In this document: positions 54,997-64,000 of the stretch, piece by piece
Layout: each line of letters starts with the position of its first letter
Position numbering within the stretch: the first letter of the stretch is position 1
From: Acidobacteriota bacterium
GTDB lineage: Bacteria > Acidobacteriota > Terriglobia > Terriglobales > Acidobacteriaceae
Assembly (NCBI GenBank): GCA_003225175.1
Contig: QIBA01000042.1
Span: forward strand, 1-64,000
Direction of reading: 5' to 3'
Length of the DNA: 64,000 bases
Translations under genes and position numbers: made by a program
The notes under the pieces: generated by a model
The model's database searches: none
Told to the model about the DNA's origin: nothing
What the model saw: the letters and a program-made list of their open reading frames with translations, nothing else

Positions 54997-56649
54997 ATGT
55001 CCTATTCGCGTCCAGCCCGCCCGAGTCTGCGAGGCTCTAACTTTGAAATCGCCATCATCGGAGGCGGCATTAATGGCGTGGCCATTGCACGGGTGTGCGC
55101 GCTTGCCGGACGGCGCGTGCTGCTGGTGGAGAAGGCTGATTTTGCCAGCGGGACTACTAGCCGGGCAACGCGCATCATCCATGGCGGACTTCGGTATCTC
55201 GAGCATGGTGAAATTGGCATGGTACGCGAGTCCCTGCGAGAACGGGAACGCCTGCTTCGGGACTATCCGCATCTGGTTCGTCCGCTGGACTTCGTTCTGG
55301 CATTGCCCACGCACGGAATCAGGCGGAGCGCTCTAGCAATCCGGATGGGCATATGGTTATACAGCCGCGCGGCACAAACACGCGGCACCAAGGGAAGCTC
55401 GAGCCTGGCAGCATTGGAATCGACTCTCGATCAGGGTTTGCGCCTGAGCCTCTTCCCTTACGAAGATGCACAATGCGAATACCCTGAGAGACTCGTAGCA
55501 GAATGGCTGGCTGAAGCCGCAGCGGCTGGAGCCGTAGTCCGAAACTACACCCAAGCGCTCGAAATTCTCACGCGCGAGGGCAAAGCGCGTGGAGTACGCC
55601 TGCGTGACTTGATCACGTCGGAAGAGACGGAAATTACTGCCGACTGGATCATAAATGCCACCGGACCTTGGGCAGACGAAATCCTGAAATCTTCGCAGCT
55701 CGATGAGCGCCAGCTAATTGGCGGGATTCGCGGCTCGCACATTGTCATCCCCGTCTTCAGCGGCGCTCCTGCAGAAGCCATATATTGCGAGGCGGCCGAT
55801 GGACGCACTGTATTCGTAATTCCCTGGGCTGGACAGATTCTTGTAGGCACTACGGAGGTTCCTCAGGAGGAGAAGCCGGATCACGTCGAACCATCGCCGA
55901 AAGAGATCGAATATCTGCTGACCACGCTGCGCATGCTGTTTCCGCGATGCGGAATCGACGCAGGTGACATTCGTTACTCGTACGCTGGCGTGAGGCCGTT
56001 GCCTTATAGTCCGCGTGAGTCACTGTCTGCAATTTCGCGGCGTCATATCCTGCACGATCACATCGAAGATGGAGTTGCCGGGCTGATTACCGTCATCGGG
56101 GGCAAACTCACAACCGCAGCTTCTCTCGCGCGCCACTGCGCGCGCAGGATGGGAGTAAAAATTCACTACGCCCACGCCCAGGCGTTTGCGGTGGGATCCG
56201 GGGTGGTCCTCGACCAAGCGGTGAAGAAATGGGAACGAACCGTAGCCCAAGCCGGAAACATTTCTGCTTGCACCGCCTCGGCAATTGTGGAATGGCATGG
56301 GCAGCGGGCGGAGTCGATTGCCCGCGCGGCGGCCCAGGATGACGCGCTACGTCGACCGTTGTGCGCTCACTCAGAGCACATCGTGGCCGAGGCACTCGAG
56401 GCCGTGCAACGCGAGTCGGCTGTCACGCTGTCGGACATTCTGCTGCGTCGCGTTCCCCTCGCGCTGGGAGCTTGCTGGAACGATGATTGCGCTCGAATCG
56501 CCGGCCAAAGGATCGGTTCTGTTTTGGGATGGAGTGAAGTACAAAAGCGAGCTGAGCTTGAAAGTTTCGAACAAGAACGACGCCGCTTCCTCCATCCACC
56601 GGCTACGACCTGGAGCGGAGAGTCACTTTTCGTGGAACGTGCGCCCTAG
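54997..56649 (+). CDS. glpD: Aerobic glycerol-3-phosphate dehydrogenase
   Basis: A 550-residue flavoprotein. FEIAIIGGGINGVAIARVCA is the FAD-binding loop and RATRIIHGGLRYLEHGEIGM the substrate motif. A C-terminal domain of about 150 residues completes it. It oxidises glycerol 3-phosphate to dihydroxyacetone phosphate at the membrane and feeds electrons to quinone. It ends 27 bases into the convergent glycerophosphodiesterase gene, which makes its substrate. Confidence 0.95.
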   Translation: MSYSRPARPSLRGSNFEIAIIGGGINGVAIARVCALAGRRVLLVEKADFASGTTSRATRIIHGGLRYLEHGEIGMVRESLRERERLLRDYPHLVRPLDFVLALPTHGIRRSALAIRMGIWLYSRAAQTRGTKGSSSLAALESTLDQGLRLSLFPYEDAQCEYPERLVAEWLAEAAAAGAVVRNYTQALEILTREGKARGVRLRDLITSEETEITADWIINATGPWADEILKSSQLDERQLIGGIRGSHIVIPVFSGAPAEAIYCEAADGRTVFVIPWAGQILVGTTEVPQEEKPDHVEPSPKEIEYLLTTLRMLFPRCGIDAGDIRYSYAGVRPLPYSPRESLSAISRRHILHDHIEDGVAGLITVIGGKLTTAASLARHCARRMGVKIHYAHAQAFAVGSGVVLDQAVKKWERTVAQAGNISACTASAIVEWHGQRAESIARAAAQDDALRRPLCAHSEHIVAEALEAVQRESAVTLSDILLRRVPLALGACWNDDCARIAGQRIGSVLGWSEVQKRAELESFEQERRRFLHPPATTWSGESLFVERAP

Positions 56650-57270
56650 CAGCAACGTGTCATCGGAAATCAGGCCGTCGACTCCGAGCTCGGCCAGCCG
56701 CAGCATCTCCTTCTGCCGGTTTACCGTCCATACAAAAATCTGCTTACCTGCGGAACAAAGCTCTTGCACCAGAGTCTTCGTCGCAAGCTTCCTCTCAATG
56801 ATGACTGTGCCAATGGGTAGCGATGGCCAATGCCGGAGTTGACGCGCATTTTCGCAAATGATTCCAAGGGGAGTATCCGCTGCGGAGGCGTGAACTCCAC
56901 GCAACACATCGGGCAAGAACGACGAAATCACAAATCGTTTCCGGTTGGCAGAGCGTAGCTCGTTCAGAATTGCGCCGACTTCTCCACAGACTTTCAGCTC
57001 AATATCAAGAAAGGCGCGGCCGGCAAAGTTGCGGATCACCTCGTCGGCACAAGGTAAGGAAAATTCGGAGAGCAGATGTTTCTCAATACGTCTGCGGCGA
57101 TACAACGGATTGTGACAGATGACGGGACGGCAATCGCGCGTATATCGAATGTCAAACTCGAAGCCGTCGCAGCCGTGAGCGAGCGCCAGATTGAAGGCCT
57201 CAACAGTGTTCTCACGCGCGTACCTGGATGCACCACGATGGCCCAGGAGGAGTGGATGAGGGTAAGGCAA
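56623..57270 (-). CDS. Glycerophosphodiester phosphodiesterase
   Basis: A 215-residue protein. LLGHRGASRYARENTVEAFN has the catalytic His and Glu, and GCDGFEFDIRYTRDC the metal-binding Glu and Asp. It cleaves glycerophosphodiesters to glycerol 3-phosphate and alcohol. The TTG start is the only start near HRGAS. It follows the GNAT gene by 11 bases and is translationally close to it. It overlaps glpD tail to tail. Confidence 0.93.
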   Translation of the reverse strand: MPYPHPLLLGHRGASRYARENTVEAFNLALAHGCDGFEFDIRYTRDCRPVICHNPLYRRRRIEKHLLSEFSLPCADEVIRNFAGRAFLDIELKVCGEVGAILNELRSANRKRFVISSFLPDVLRGVHASAADTPLGIICENARQLRHWPSLPIGTVIIERKLATKTLVQELCSAGKQIFVWTVNRQKEMLRLAELGVDGLISDDTLLLGRTFHEK

Positions 57271-57281
57271 TGCGGCGTCAG

Positions 57282-58319
57282 TTACCCTTCCCAGACAAAA
57301 GCATCGAATATCCTGCGCGTATGAAAACCCAGGCGCTCGTAAAGCGCGATCGCATGGTGGTTCGCCGCGGTGACGGTCAAAGACAGCTCGGCAAACTTGC
57401 GCTCCAGAAGACTACGCAGGCATGAAGCCATCATCGCACGGGCGAGTCCCTGGCCGCGATATTCGGGCAGAACGCAAACCTGGGTTACGTGTCCAACATC
57501 GTCTCGCACGCGCGAGCACAACAGCATTCCTATAATGGAACGAGAGGATGTATGTACCGCCGTGAGCGATGATGCTGGATCGAAGGTCCCGCAGCCGGGG
57601 AAACGGATGATGTTGTTCAGGAAGCGCAGCGAGCCGGCGATGCTTCGGTACTGATCGTTGATTTCGGAGTCCACATGACCGGCGTAGGCTTGCATGATGA
57701 CGTTCGCACCTGCCTGGAAGTCCTGCTCAGCCCAGGGACGCAGTGTGATGCCTCGAAGCCCGGGTACTCGGAATTCAGGCGTAGGCCGCAGCGGAAGCGC
57801 CATAAATAGGCGGGAAAAACGCCGAAAGCCTCGATGCACGAACGGAGCCACCGTGGAACCCGTATCGTGCAACAGCAACTGGGCTTCGATTCGGTGAATG
57901 CCGGGAGAATTCTGCAGCGTCTCAGTGACATGGTTCAGCAGCCGCTCGCTGAGATCGGGCTGCGAATGGGCTGCCGCGAACATATCGCCAACCACACCCT
58001 TGCTGCCCTCGTAAACGAAAAATGAATACCCTACGACTTTGCCGTCGTCGACAGCGGCATACCCGGGAAGAATTTTGGAATCGAGGTAACGAAGAATCAT
58101 CTCCGCCGAGCTCTGGTAGTCCCAGTTCATGCGCTCCGACCAGAGCCGAGCTTCCTCCATCAGCAGAGGGCGCAACTCGGCGGCACCGAAATGTCGAAGA
58201 TCGATAATTTCCACGGGCAAACAGTCCACAACTTCGTGGACTCGTCTTACAGCAGCTGCGCTTCTGCCTTGTCTTAAAGACAAAATCCCACTCCTGAGCA
58301 ACTTCGCAAATCCTGCCAT
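57282..58319 (-). CDS. Tandem GNAT-type N-acetyltransferase
   Basis: A 345-residue protein with two GNAT folds. The C-terminal one has CVLPEYRGQGLARAMMASCL, the acetyl-CoA loop, and TVTAANHHAIALYERLGFHT. The N-terminal one is less conserved (AAVDDGKVVGYSFFVYEGSK). The substrate is not predictable. It lies between the ArnT-like gene and the phosphodiesterase on the same strand, perhaps in one operon. Confidence 0.85.
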   Translation of the reverse strand: MAGFAKLLRSGILSLRQGRSAAAVRRVHEVVDCLPVEIIDLRHFGAAELRPLLMEEARLWSERMNWDYQSSAEMILRYLDSKILPGYAAVDDGKVVGYSFFVYEGSKGVVGDMFAAAHSQPDLSERLLNHVTETLQNSPGIHRIEAQLLLHDTGSTVAPFVHRGFRRFSRLFMALPLRPTPEFRVPGLRGITLRPWAEQDFQAGANVIMQAYAGHVDSEINDQYRSIAGSLRFLNNIIRFPGCGTFDPASSLTAVHTSSRSIIGMLLCSRVRDDVGHVTQVCVLPEYRGQGLARAMMASCLRSLLERKFAELSLTVTAANHHAIALYERLGFHTRRIFDAFVWEG

Positions 58320-58432
58320 CTGGGCAAACGCAGACCGGCAAGAGTCGGGAACCAGAGTCTAAGAGTAGCCGTGCCTGCGCGGAAAGTGATTTCCGGTGCA
58401 GGAACCACAACGTGCAGCCGTAACCACTCAGC

Positions 58433-60169
58433 TTACCTTGAGATTGATCCACTTGACGAAACCCAGAGCACCTCCAAATGCTGCGGATTCGCCTTACCCG
58501 GAAATGGAGAGCCGAACGAAACGACCGAGCGATTTGGCCCGATGAGTTTCTCGATTGTGGCGTGCTCTCCTGCACGGGCAACTAGGATATGACCAACGGT
58601 TGGAATCTCGCCACGCTCGTAACGTTCGATGCGCTGGTCGAGATAAAAGCCGAGCCCATACTCTACTTCGCGCCGCGTATCCAGGACCGCCACCGGCCGG
58701 ATTTGGGTGTGGAGATTATCATGTTCGATCTGTTTTACGTAATCTGCAACCTGCCGGCTGGAGTATGCCTCGCCGAGAATGCGTCCCGCATAATGCAGCA
58801 GAAAGAAGATTCCAAAGGCTACCGGGACTATCGTGGTCCATAACAGCATTCGCGCTCCTCGGCGTCGCACTAGGACGAAGATGAAACAAAAAACCGCGGC
58901 TCCAGTGACGCCTGCATAGCCAAGCGCCGCCTTCGGCGGCATCGTCTTAGGTTCAAGGACAACGTGTGGGACCAGGAGCACGGCCGCTGTCAGGACTGCG
59001 GTAATCAGAGAGTGTCCAAAGAGCAAACCAGTGCGCATGGCTGCCCGTTTCCTGCGCTGAAGATAGTCGGCGGTGAGAATCGTACATGGCGGGATTGACG
59101 GCAGTATGTAACCCGGCAGCTTTGACTGTGAGAATGAAAAGAAGAGGATCGGGAACAGGGCCCAAATCACAAGAAATTCCGGAAAGGAATCTCCTATCTG
59201 CTCGCTTTCTCGCACGCGCCCTGGAAAAGAGCTGCGCCAGTCCCGCCAAGTTTGCTTTGCGGCAGAGCTGAGAGCTGCGATCGCGTAGACGGTCCAGGGC
59301 ATTAACGAGAGGATCAGAACGGGAAGGTAAAACCAGAATGGCTGCTTGTGCTGGAAAAGGTCGGTGGCGAAGCGCTCGAGGTTGTGTTCGAGGAAAAAGA
59401 CTTTGAAGAAGTCTTTGTTCGCCATTTGCACGGCGATGTACCAGGGCAGCACAATGACGGAGTAGATCAGCACTCCGGGCAACCACACCATCTTCCAAAC
59501 CAGTTTCAAATCGCGCCGCACAATCGCAAAAATCAGCACGATAAAGAATGCGAGACCCGGCGCTACCGGTCCTTTTGCAAGCGTGCCAACAGCGAGAAAG
59601 AAATAGAGATCAAAGAGCCAGAATTTCTTTCCCGTTTCGAACCAGGCATACCATCCGAGCATGGCGAAGGCAAATGGCGCGGCCAATTGCATGTCGGTAG
59701 AAGCCCCGCGGGAAAAGCCAATCACTGCAGCGGATGTGGCTGTGATGAGCGCGGCGCCAAACTGCGCTCCCGGACGGAAGCGCCGCATGTGGAAGTAAAT
59801 AATGATGACAAGTGCAGCCGCGAAAGTCGCGGAGGGTAAGCGGGCTGCCCAATCCTTGTCGCCGAATGTTCGAAAAGCCGCGGCTGCACGCCAATAATAG
59901 AGTGCGGGCTTCTCCAACCAGGGACTCCCATGCAGCGTAGGCGTAACGAAGTCGTTGTTGTGCAGCATCTCGCGCGCTACCTGCGCATAGCGCGGCTCGT
60001 CCGCACCAACCAGCCCGAAGCTGCCAAGACCGTAGAAGAAAAGCAGGAGAGAGAGCGCAAATACAGTGGCTACCTCGATGACGAGAATGCGCCTTCTTGG
60101 GTCCGTTCCCTGCTCGATGGCTGTCGCTGGTACTACCAAGATTGTGCCCAGGAAGCTTTTGGTTTGCAT
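58433..60169 (-). CDS. ArnT/PMT-type membrane glycosyltransferase
   Basis: A 578-residue protein with about 12 membrane helices and a C-terminal soluble part. GLVGADEPRYAQVAREMLHN has the conserved acidic DE-type motif of GT-C enzymes and GSPWLEKPALYYWRAAAAFR follows. GTLAKGPVAPGL and SQSKLPGYILPSIP are typical ArnT/GT83 motifs. It transfers a sugar from a polyprenyl-phosphate donor to lipid or protein at the periplasmic face. Substrate unknown. Confidence 0.9.
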   Translation of the reverse strand: MQTKSFLGTILVVPATAIEQGTDPRRRILVIEVATVFALSLLLFFYGLGSFGLVGADEPRYAQVAREMLHNNDFVTPTLHGSPWLEKPALYYWRAAAAFRTFGDKDWAARLPSATFAAALVIIIYFHMRRFRPGAQFGAALITATSAAVIGFSRGASTDMQLAAPFAFAMLGWYAWFETGKKFWLFDLYFFLAVGTLAKGPVAPGLAFFIVLIFAIVRRDLKLVWKMVWLPGVLIYSVIVLPWYIAVQMANKDFFKVFFLEHNLERFATDLFQHKQPFWFYLPVLILSLMPWTVYAIAALSSAAKQTWRDWRSSFPGRVRESEQIGDSFPEFLVIWALFPILFFSFSQSKLPGYILPSIPPCTILTADYLQRRKRAAMRTGLLFGHSLITAVLTAAVLLVPHVVLEPKTMPPKAALGYAGVTGAAVFCFIFVLVRRRGARMLLWTTIVPVAFGIFFLLHYAGRILGEAYSSRQVADYVKQIEHDNLHTQIRPVAVLDTRREVEYGLGFYLDQRIERYERGEIPTVGHILVARAGEHATIEKLIGPNRSVVSFGSPFPGKANPQHLEVLWVSSSGSISR

Positions 60170-60238
60170 ACGGGCAGAGTGAACCGCAGTCTCTGAACAA
60201 GAGACACAGCCACGATGTGATCTTCTCTTGTGATCAAT

Positions 60239-61213
60239 TCAGGCTGTCGCCTCAGGCCCGCGTCCGCCAGGAGAAAACACTCCACCGAGCTGGGCCAGAA
60301 TGAGTTCGAGGGATCTCGATAGCGGACCAGATACCGCGCAACCACTCGCACAGGCGTGCCCGCCGCCACCGAACTGCTCAGCTATTGCGGCGACGTTCAC
60401 CTGTCCTTTACTGCGTAGGCTTACGCGATATCTGCCGTCTGCAAGTTCGCGAAAAAAAAGTGCCACTTCGACGCCCTGGATACTCAAGGCGTAATTCACA
60501 AGACCTTCGCAGTCCTCGTCCAGTCCGCCGCTGCGCTCCATCTCCGCCGACGAGATGTGCATATATGCCAAAGCTCCTTCGCGATGGAGATTCGATAACG
60601 CGTTCCCCAATAGCCTCATCTTTGAAGTGGGATTGGAAAAATACACATGGTGCGCGATATCAACAGGGTTTGCCCCGCGGCGCACTAATTGCTGCGCCAG
60701 CTCGAATGCGCGCTCGTCAGTACCCGCATAACAGAATGCTCCCGTATCGGTAAGAACTGCAGTGTACAAGCACGTTGCCATTTCGGGAGTAATGCTTGCA
60801 TTGGCGGCCCGGGCAAGTTCATAAACCATTTCTCCAACTGCACAGGCATTGACGTCAATCCAGTTCACGTCGGCAAAGTTGCGGGCGCTGTTGTGATGAT
60901 CAATATTGATGAGAAAGCGGCCTTCGAGGCCCTGGAGTCGCGTACGCTGCACGCCATCGCATTCGAGGATGATGGCCGTAGCAGGAGCACCATCCGGAAT
61001 CTGCGAACTGTGCAGGATCACGTCAGCATATGGCAGTGGACCATAGATCAGCGGTACTGCATCGCTCATGACCACCTGGCTGGTCTTCCCCAGCTGGCGC
61101 AGCATTTGATAGAGGGCTAGCAAAGAGCCAATGGCGTCGCCATCAGGTCGAGCATGCGACGTAAGTACAAAGGCTTCGCGCTGCTCGATTTGCTTGAGCA
61201 CCTGATCCATCAT
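60239..61213 (-). CDS. nrnA: DHH-family oligoribonuclease/pAp phosphatase
   Basis: A 324-residue protein. FVLTSHARPDGDAIGSLLAL and FLINIDHHNSARNFADVNWI are the DHH motifs that bind metal, and the C-terminal DHHA1 domain ends with FGGGGHACASGCAVSG. NrnA cleaves short RNA oligomers and removes the 3' phosphate of pAp. It follows rbfA by 28 bases, an order seen in many bacteria. Confidence 0.94.
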   Translation of the reverse strand: MMDQVLKQIEQREAFVLTSHARPDGDAIGSLLALYQMLRQLGKTSQVVMSDAVPLIYGPLPYADVILHSSQIPDGAPATAIILECDGVQRTRLQGLEGRFLINIDHHNSARNFADVNWIDVNACAVGEMVYELARAANASITPEMATCLYTAVLTDTGAFCYAGTDERAFELAQQLVRRGANPVDIAHHVYFSNPTSKMRLLGNALSNLHREGALAYMHISSAEMERSGGLDEDCEGLVNYALSIQGVEVALFFRELADGRYRVSLRSKGQVNVAAIAEQFGGGGHACASGCAVSGPLSRSLELILAQLGGVFSPGGRGPEATA

Positions 61214-61241
61214 GGCGCTAAACGAGATGCCTCCTGCTCTG

Positions 61242-61610
61242 CTACGTCTTCCTTTTCCTCTTAGTGCGTCCGAGTAATTCGCCGATACGCGAAACGTATT
61301 GCTCGGAGCGGTCGATCACGAATACGAGCTCTGGCGCATGACGCAGTCCCATGCGATCTGCCAACTGATGACGAATGAAGCCTTTTGCGGCATTGAGTCC
61401 GGCGAGCGTCTGCTCCGCTTCATCATCATCGCCATCGACGCGAACGAAAACACGCGCCATCTTGCCGCCCGGAGCGAGTACCACTTCGGTGACCGCGACC
61501 AAACCTATGCGAGGATCTCCAAGTTCTCCCTCGAGAATGAGATCGATCTCCTCGCGAAACGCTTCCACCCGCCGCTCGCGCTGATGTTTCGGGGCGCGTG
61601 GCTGTACCAT
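61242..61610 (-). CDS. rbfA: Ribosome-binding factor A
   Basis: A 122-residue protein from ATG 61610 (GGGAG six bases upstream). REEIDLILEGELGDPRIGLV and GGKMARVFVRVDGDDDEAEQ show the KH-type fold, and GFIRHQLADRMGLRHAPELV the conserved C-terminal motif. RbfA matures the 30S subunit. It is unusual in lacking the nusA-infB neighbours upstream. Between it and the plus-strand gene at 61814 lies a short tandem ATTTCGTGATT motif. Confidence 0.95.
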   Translation of the reverse strand: MVQPRAPKHQRERRVEAFREEIDLILEGELGDPRIGLVAVTEVVLAPGGKMARVFVRVDGDDDEAEQTLAGLNAAKGFIRHQLADRMGLRHAPELVFVIDRSEQYVSRIGELLGRTKRKRKT

Positions 61611-61813
61611 GAAAGGCTCCCGTGAATAAAACTCATGAGCATACCAGAAGATTATGTGATTTCGTGATTCGGTAATTTCGTGATTTGGAAGATGCATTTG
61701 AACAGGAAACCTTTGTGACACTTACCTTTTGCACGAGCACAGGGAGAGACTGCAAGTGTGATCCCGCTCTTCAAAATCAGAAATCGTTTCGCTTGCGAAA
61801 TCACAGAATTCCT

Positions 61814-62371
61814 ATGACTCATCTCCGCCTTATTGAGGAGGCTGTGCGTTGGCTGCGCTCCAAGTATCGTTGTAGCATTGTTCTATCCGAACAGAGCTGC
61901 TCCAGTGGCGAGACTCCTGACGCCATCGGATGGAAGGGACAAAATCACTCGGTCGTGATCGAGTGCAAAGTCTCGCGATCGGACTTCCATGCCGATGCCT
62001 TGAAGCCCTGGCGCACCGATCCACAGCACGCCCTCGGATGCGAGCGTTTTTATCTCGCTCCGGCAGAGATGATCTCCGTCGACGAATTGTCCTGCGGCTG
62101 GGGACTTCTCGAAGTTCGTGGTCGTGAGATACGTGTTATGCAGAAGTCGAAAAAGAACCTTCGCACTTCCGAAGGCCTGGCAAACGAAATGAACCTGCTT
62201 CTCGCGAGTTTGCGGCGAGTGGAAGTAAGGATCGAACCGCAAACAATCACTGATTTCCTAAAATGGAAAAACCGGATGGCGCGATACAACGGTGGCGCTT
62301 TGCCTTCTGGTCTTGCCGCAGAAGAAGCTGAGCAGAACCTCTATCTGGCGATGCGAACTGGGGCGCTTTGA
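61814..62371 (+). CDS. PD-(D/E)XK nuclease-like (MmcB-type) protein
   Basis: A 185-residue protein from ATG 61814. ETPDAIGWKGQNHSVVIECK has PD at 35-36 and ECK at 50-52, spaced like the PD-(D/E)XK nuclease core. GCERFYLAPAEMI and LSCGWGLLEVRGREI follow. It resembles MmcB-type DNA-repair proteins. No methyltransferase partner is near, so a restriction role is not implied. The assignment rests on motif spacing only. Confidence 0.6.
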   Translation: MTHLRLIEEAVRWLRSKYRCSIVLSEQSCSSGETPDAIGWKGQNHSVVIECKVSRSDFHADALKPWRTDPQHALGCERFYLAPAEMISVDELSCGWGLLEVRGREIRVMQKSKKNLRTSEGLANEMNLLLASLRRVEVRIEPQTITDFLKWKNRMARYNGGALPSGLAAEEAEQNLYLAMRTGAL

Positions 62372-62616
62372 GTTGCGACCGATTCTGAAGTTCTGAGTTC
62401 CAATTCAGAAGCGCCAGCCTGCAAGAACCAGCCTCCCCTAATGTCTTTTTGTCTTTCTCACTGTTCACAGGCGAACACTCACTCCTTTGGTCGAACAGCC
62501 CAGTGAACTTGAAGCCGCAGTCAAGCTGCTGATTTCCCTCAAGTTAGTTCTTTTTTTGCATTGGTCCCGGGATTGCGGTCTCAATGCGTTTAACTTCTAA
62601 TCCTGGGATTGATACG

Positions 62617-64000
62617 ATGCAAAACTTGTTGCAAGAACTGCGGTATGGAATTCGCACACTGAACAGGAGCCGTGGCTTCGCCTTGGCTGCGGTGCTGGTC
62701 CTCGCCCTGGGCATTGGCGCTAATACCGCGATCTTCAGCGTAGTAAATGCGGTGCTGTTGCGACCTCTTCCTTTCCCCCAGCCGGATCGACTGGTGCAGA
62801 TCTGGCATACACCTCCGCAGAAAAGCTTTCCCGGAATGAAGGAATTTGCAGTGTCTGCTGCGAATTATCTTGACTGGGCCGCGCAGAACCACGTGTTTCA
62901 GCAAATCTCCATTTACTCGTGGTCTTCCTTCAACCTCACCGGCAAGCGAGAACCACAGTTCGTAAGTGGGCGTGCCGTTTCATCGGAATTCTTCCCGGTT
63001 TTGCAGGCTCAACCGCTATTGGGACGCATCTTCACGCGCGATGAAGATCAGCCCGGCCACAACCATGTGGTCATACTCAGCGAAAGCTTCTGGCGTAACC
63101 AATTTGCTGCGGATCCGGGAATCGTTGGTCAGGACATCTCGCTCGACGGAGCAGCTTACCGCGTGATCGGCGTGATGCCGGCGAAGTTTCAGTTTCCAAT
63201 TGCATCGGATCCCGCTGACGCGGCAAAGCTCTGGACCCCCTTGGCAATGACAGACAAGGAGCGCGCCGTGCGAGGCGAGCATCACTATTCGGTGATCGGG
63301 CGATTGCGTCCGGGAGTGAGCATACAGCAGACACAAGCTGAGATGGATACGATCTCGCGCCGCCTCGAACAGGAATTTCCCGCTGATGACAAGGGTTGGG
63401 GCGCAGTCGTTAAGCCACTGCGCGAAGAATTAGTAGGAGACGTCCGTACTCCGCTGCTCGTGCTGCTCGGTGCAGTCGCGCTCGTCCTGCTGATCGCCTG
63501 TGCAAATGTGGCAAATCTCGTGCTGGCAAGAATCGTGTCACGCCAGAAAGAGATTGCGGTTCGTTCCGCCTTGGGAGCATCAAGAATTCGCCTGCTTCGG
63601 CAGGTAGTTTGCGAGACAGTCGTCTTGTCCGTGACCGGAGGATTGCTCGGACTCCTCATCGCTCATTTTGGAGTAAGGCTGATCGTCGCGTTTCTCGCGT
63701 CAAAACTGCCACGGGCTTCCGCCATTGCAGTGGACGGCTGGGTGCTCGCGTTTACGCTGGTAGTGTCGTTCGTTGCCGGCATCGTCGCAAGTCTTGTGCC
63801 GGCATTCAGGCTCAGTAAAGTGAATGTGAGCGAAGCTCTCAAGCAAGGCACGCGGACAAGTTCAGACGGGGCAGGAAATCGCACACGCGGGATGTTGGTC
63901 GTCTCTGAAGTTGCGTTGTCCCTGATGCTGCTCGTCGGCGCTGGCCTGTTGATCCGCACGCTATGGGCTCTTCGCAAAGTCGATCCTGGGCTCGATCCGC
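62617..64000 (+). CDS. ADOP/MacB-type ABC transporter permease (3' end outside window)
   Basis: The frame is open from ATG 62617 to the right edge, 461 codons read. [20 protein letters not shown] and [20 protein letters not shown] are the typical start with a first membrane helix and MacB periplasmic domain. An FtsX-type core ([40 protein letters not shown]) follows. This acidobacterial permease type is about 800-900 residues with duplicated halves and often lacks an adjacent ATPase gene. The substrate is unknown. No clear ribosome-binding site precedes it. Confidence 0.92.
   Translation, partial: MQNLLQELRYGIRTLNRSRGFALAAVLVLALGIGANTAIFSVVNAVLLRPLPFPQPDRLVQIWHTPPQKSFPGMKEFAVSAANYLDWAAQNHVFQQISIYSWSSFNLTGKREPQFVSGRAVSSEFFPVLQAQPLLGRIFTRDEDQPGHNHVVILSESFWRNQFAADPGIVGQDISLDGAAYRVIGVMPAKFQFPIASDPADAAKLWTPLAMTDKERAVRGEHHYSVIGRLRPGVSIQQTQAEMDTISRRLEQEFPADDKGWGAVVKPLREELVGDVRTPLLVLLGAVALVLLIACANVANLVLARIVSRQKEIAVRSALGASRIRLLRQVVCETVVLSVTGGLLGLLIAHFGVRLIVAFLASKLPRASAIAVDGWVLAFTLVVSFVAGIVASLVPAFRLSKVNVSEALKQGTRTSSDGAGNRTRGMLVVSEVALSLMLLVGAGLLIRTLWALRKVDPGLDP

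Overview
The window looks like a chromosome segment from an Acidobacteriota bacterium, probably class Terriglobia (Koribacter or Sulfotelmatobacter-like). Supporting signs are the order infC-rpmI-rplT-pheS-pheT, an ABC permease of the acidobacterial orphan type at the right edge, secreted glycoside hydrolases with PKD and FN3 modules, several sigma-54 activators, and many palindromic repeats between genes. Genus-level placement is inference from gene content only.

Layout: 1-5565 is a translation operon (infC end, rpmI, rplT, pheS, pheT) whose gaps have been filled with palindromic repeats and one secreted ORF. 5566-11229 holds a minus-strand trio (HAD phosphatase, lytic transglycosylase, LPG-flippase-like membrane protein), a GIY-YIG endonuclease gene embedded in long repeats, a TPR protein and pcm. 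11439-19362 is a minus-strand envelope cluster: Omp85 insertase, SurA-like chaperone, TamB-like translocator. 19604-29605 carries a ThiF-like E1 enzyme, a UbiA prenyltransferase, a solitary hydantoinase A, CsbD, a small membrane protein, prephenate dehydratase, Lon and OsmC. 29765-32265 has a CgeB-like glycosyltransferase, a sugar nucleotidyltransferase and a tiny orphan H-box protein.

32266-42256 carries two large secreted carbohydrate-active enzymes (GH99/GH71-like with PKD/Ig modules; GH13 amylase/pullulanase with starch-binding modules), separated by tRNA-Leu(CAG) and small accessory genes. 42889-46410 contains oxidoreductases, a membrane protein, a secreted protein and a lipoprotein. 46725-53044 is a signalling block: two sigma-54 activators, a PilZ protein, a soluble histidine kinase next to an NtrC-type regulator, a duplicated-module protein and a nucleotide-sugar epimerase. 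53123-61610 is mostly minus strand: coiled-coil membrane protein, YdeI-like protein, glpD (plus strand), GDPD, GNAT, ArnT-like glycosyltransferase, NrnA and RbfA. 61814-64000 has a PD-(D/E)XK-like protein and the start of an ADOP/MacB-type permease.

The most unusual theme is the repeat load. One exact 45-bp sequence flanks a secreted ORF in inverted orientation inside the infC-rpmI gap. Related short repeats recur at several other sites, always between genes. A roughly 290-bp element with terminal inverted repeats is associated with a GIY-YIG nuclease gene: one copy ends just before the intact gene, another begins inside its 3' end, and a third, at 5598-5884, still carries only the first codons of such a gene. 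This suggests a small mobile or replicating unit linked to a GIY-YIG nuclease.
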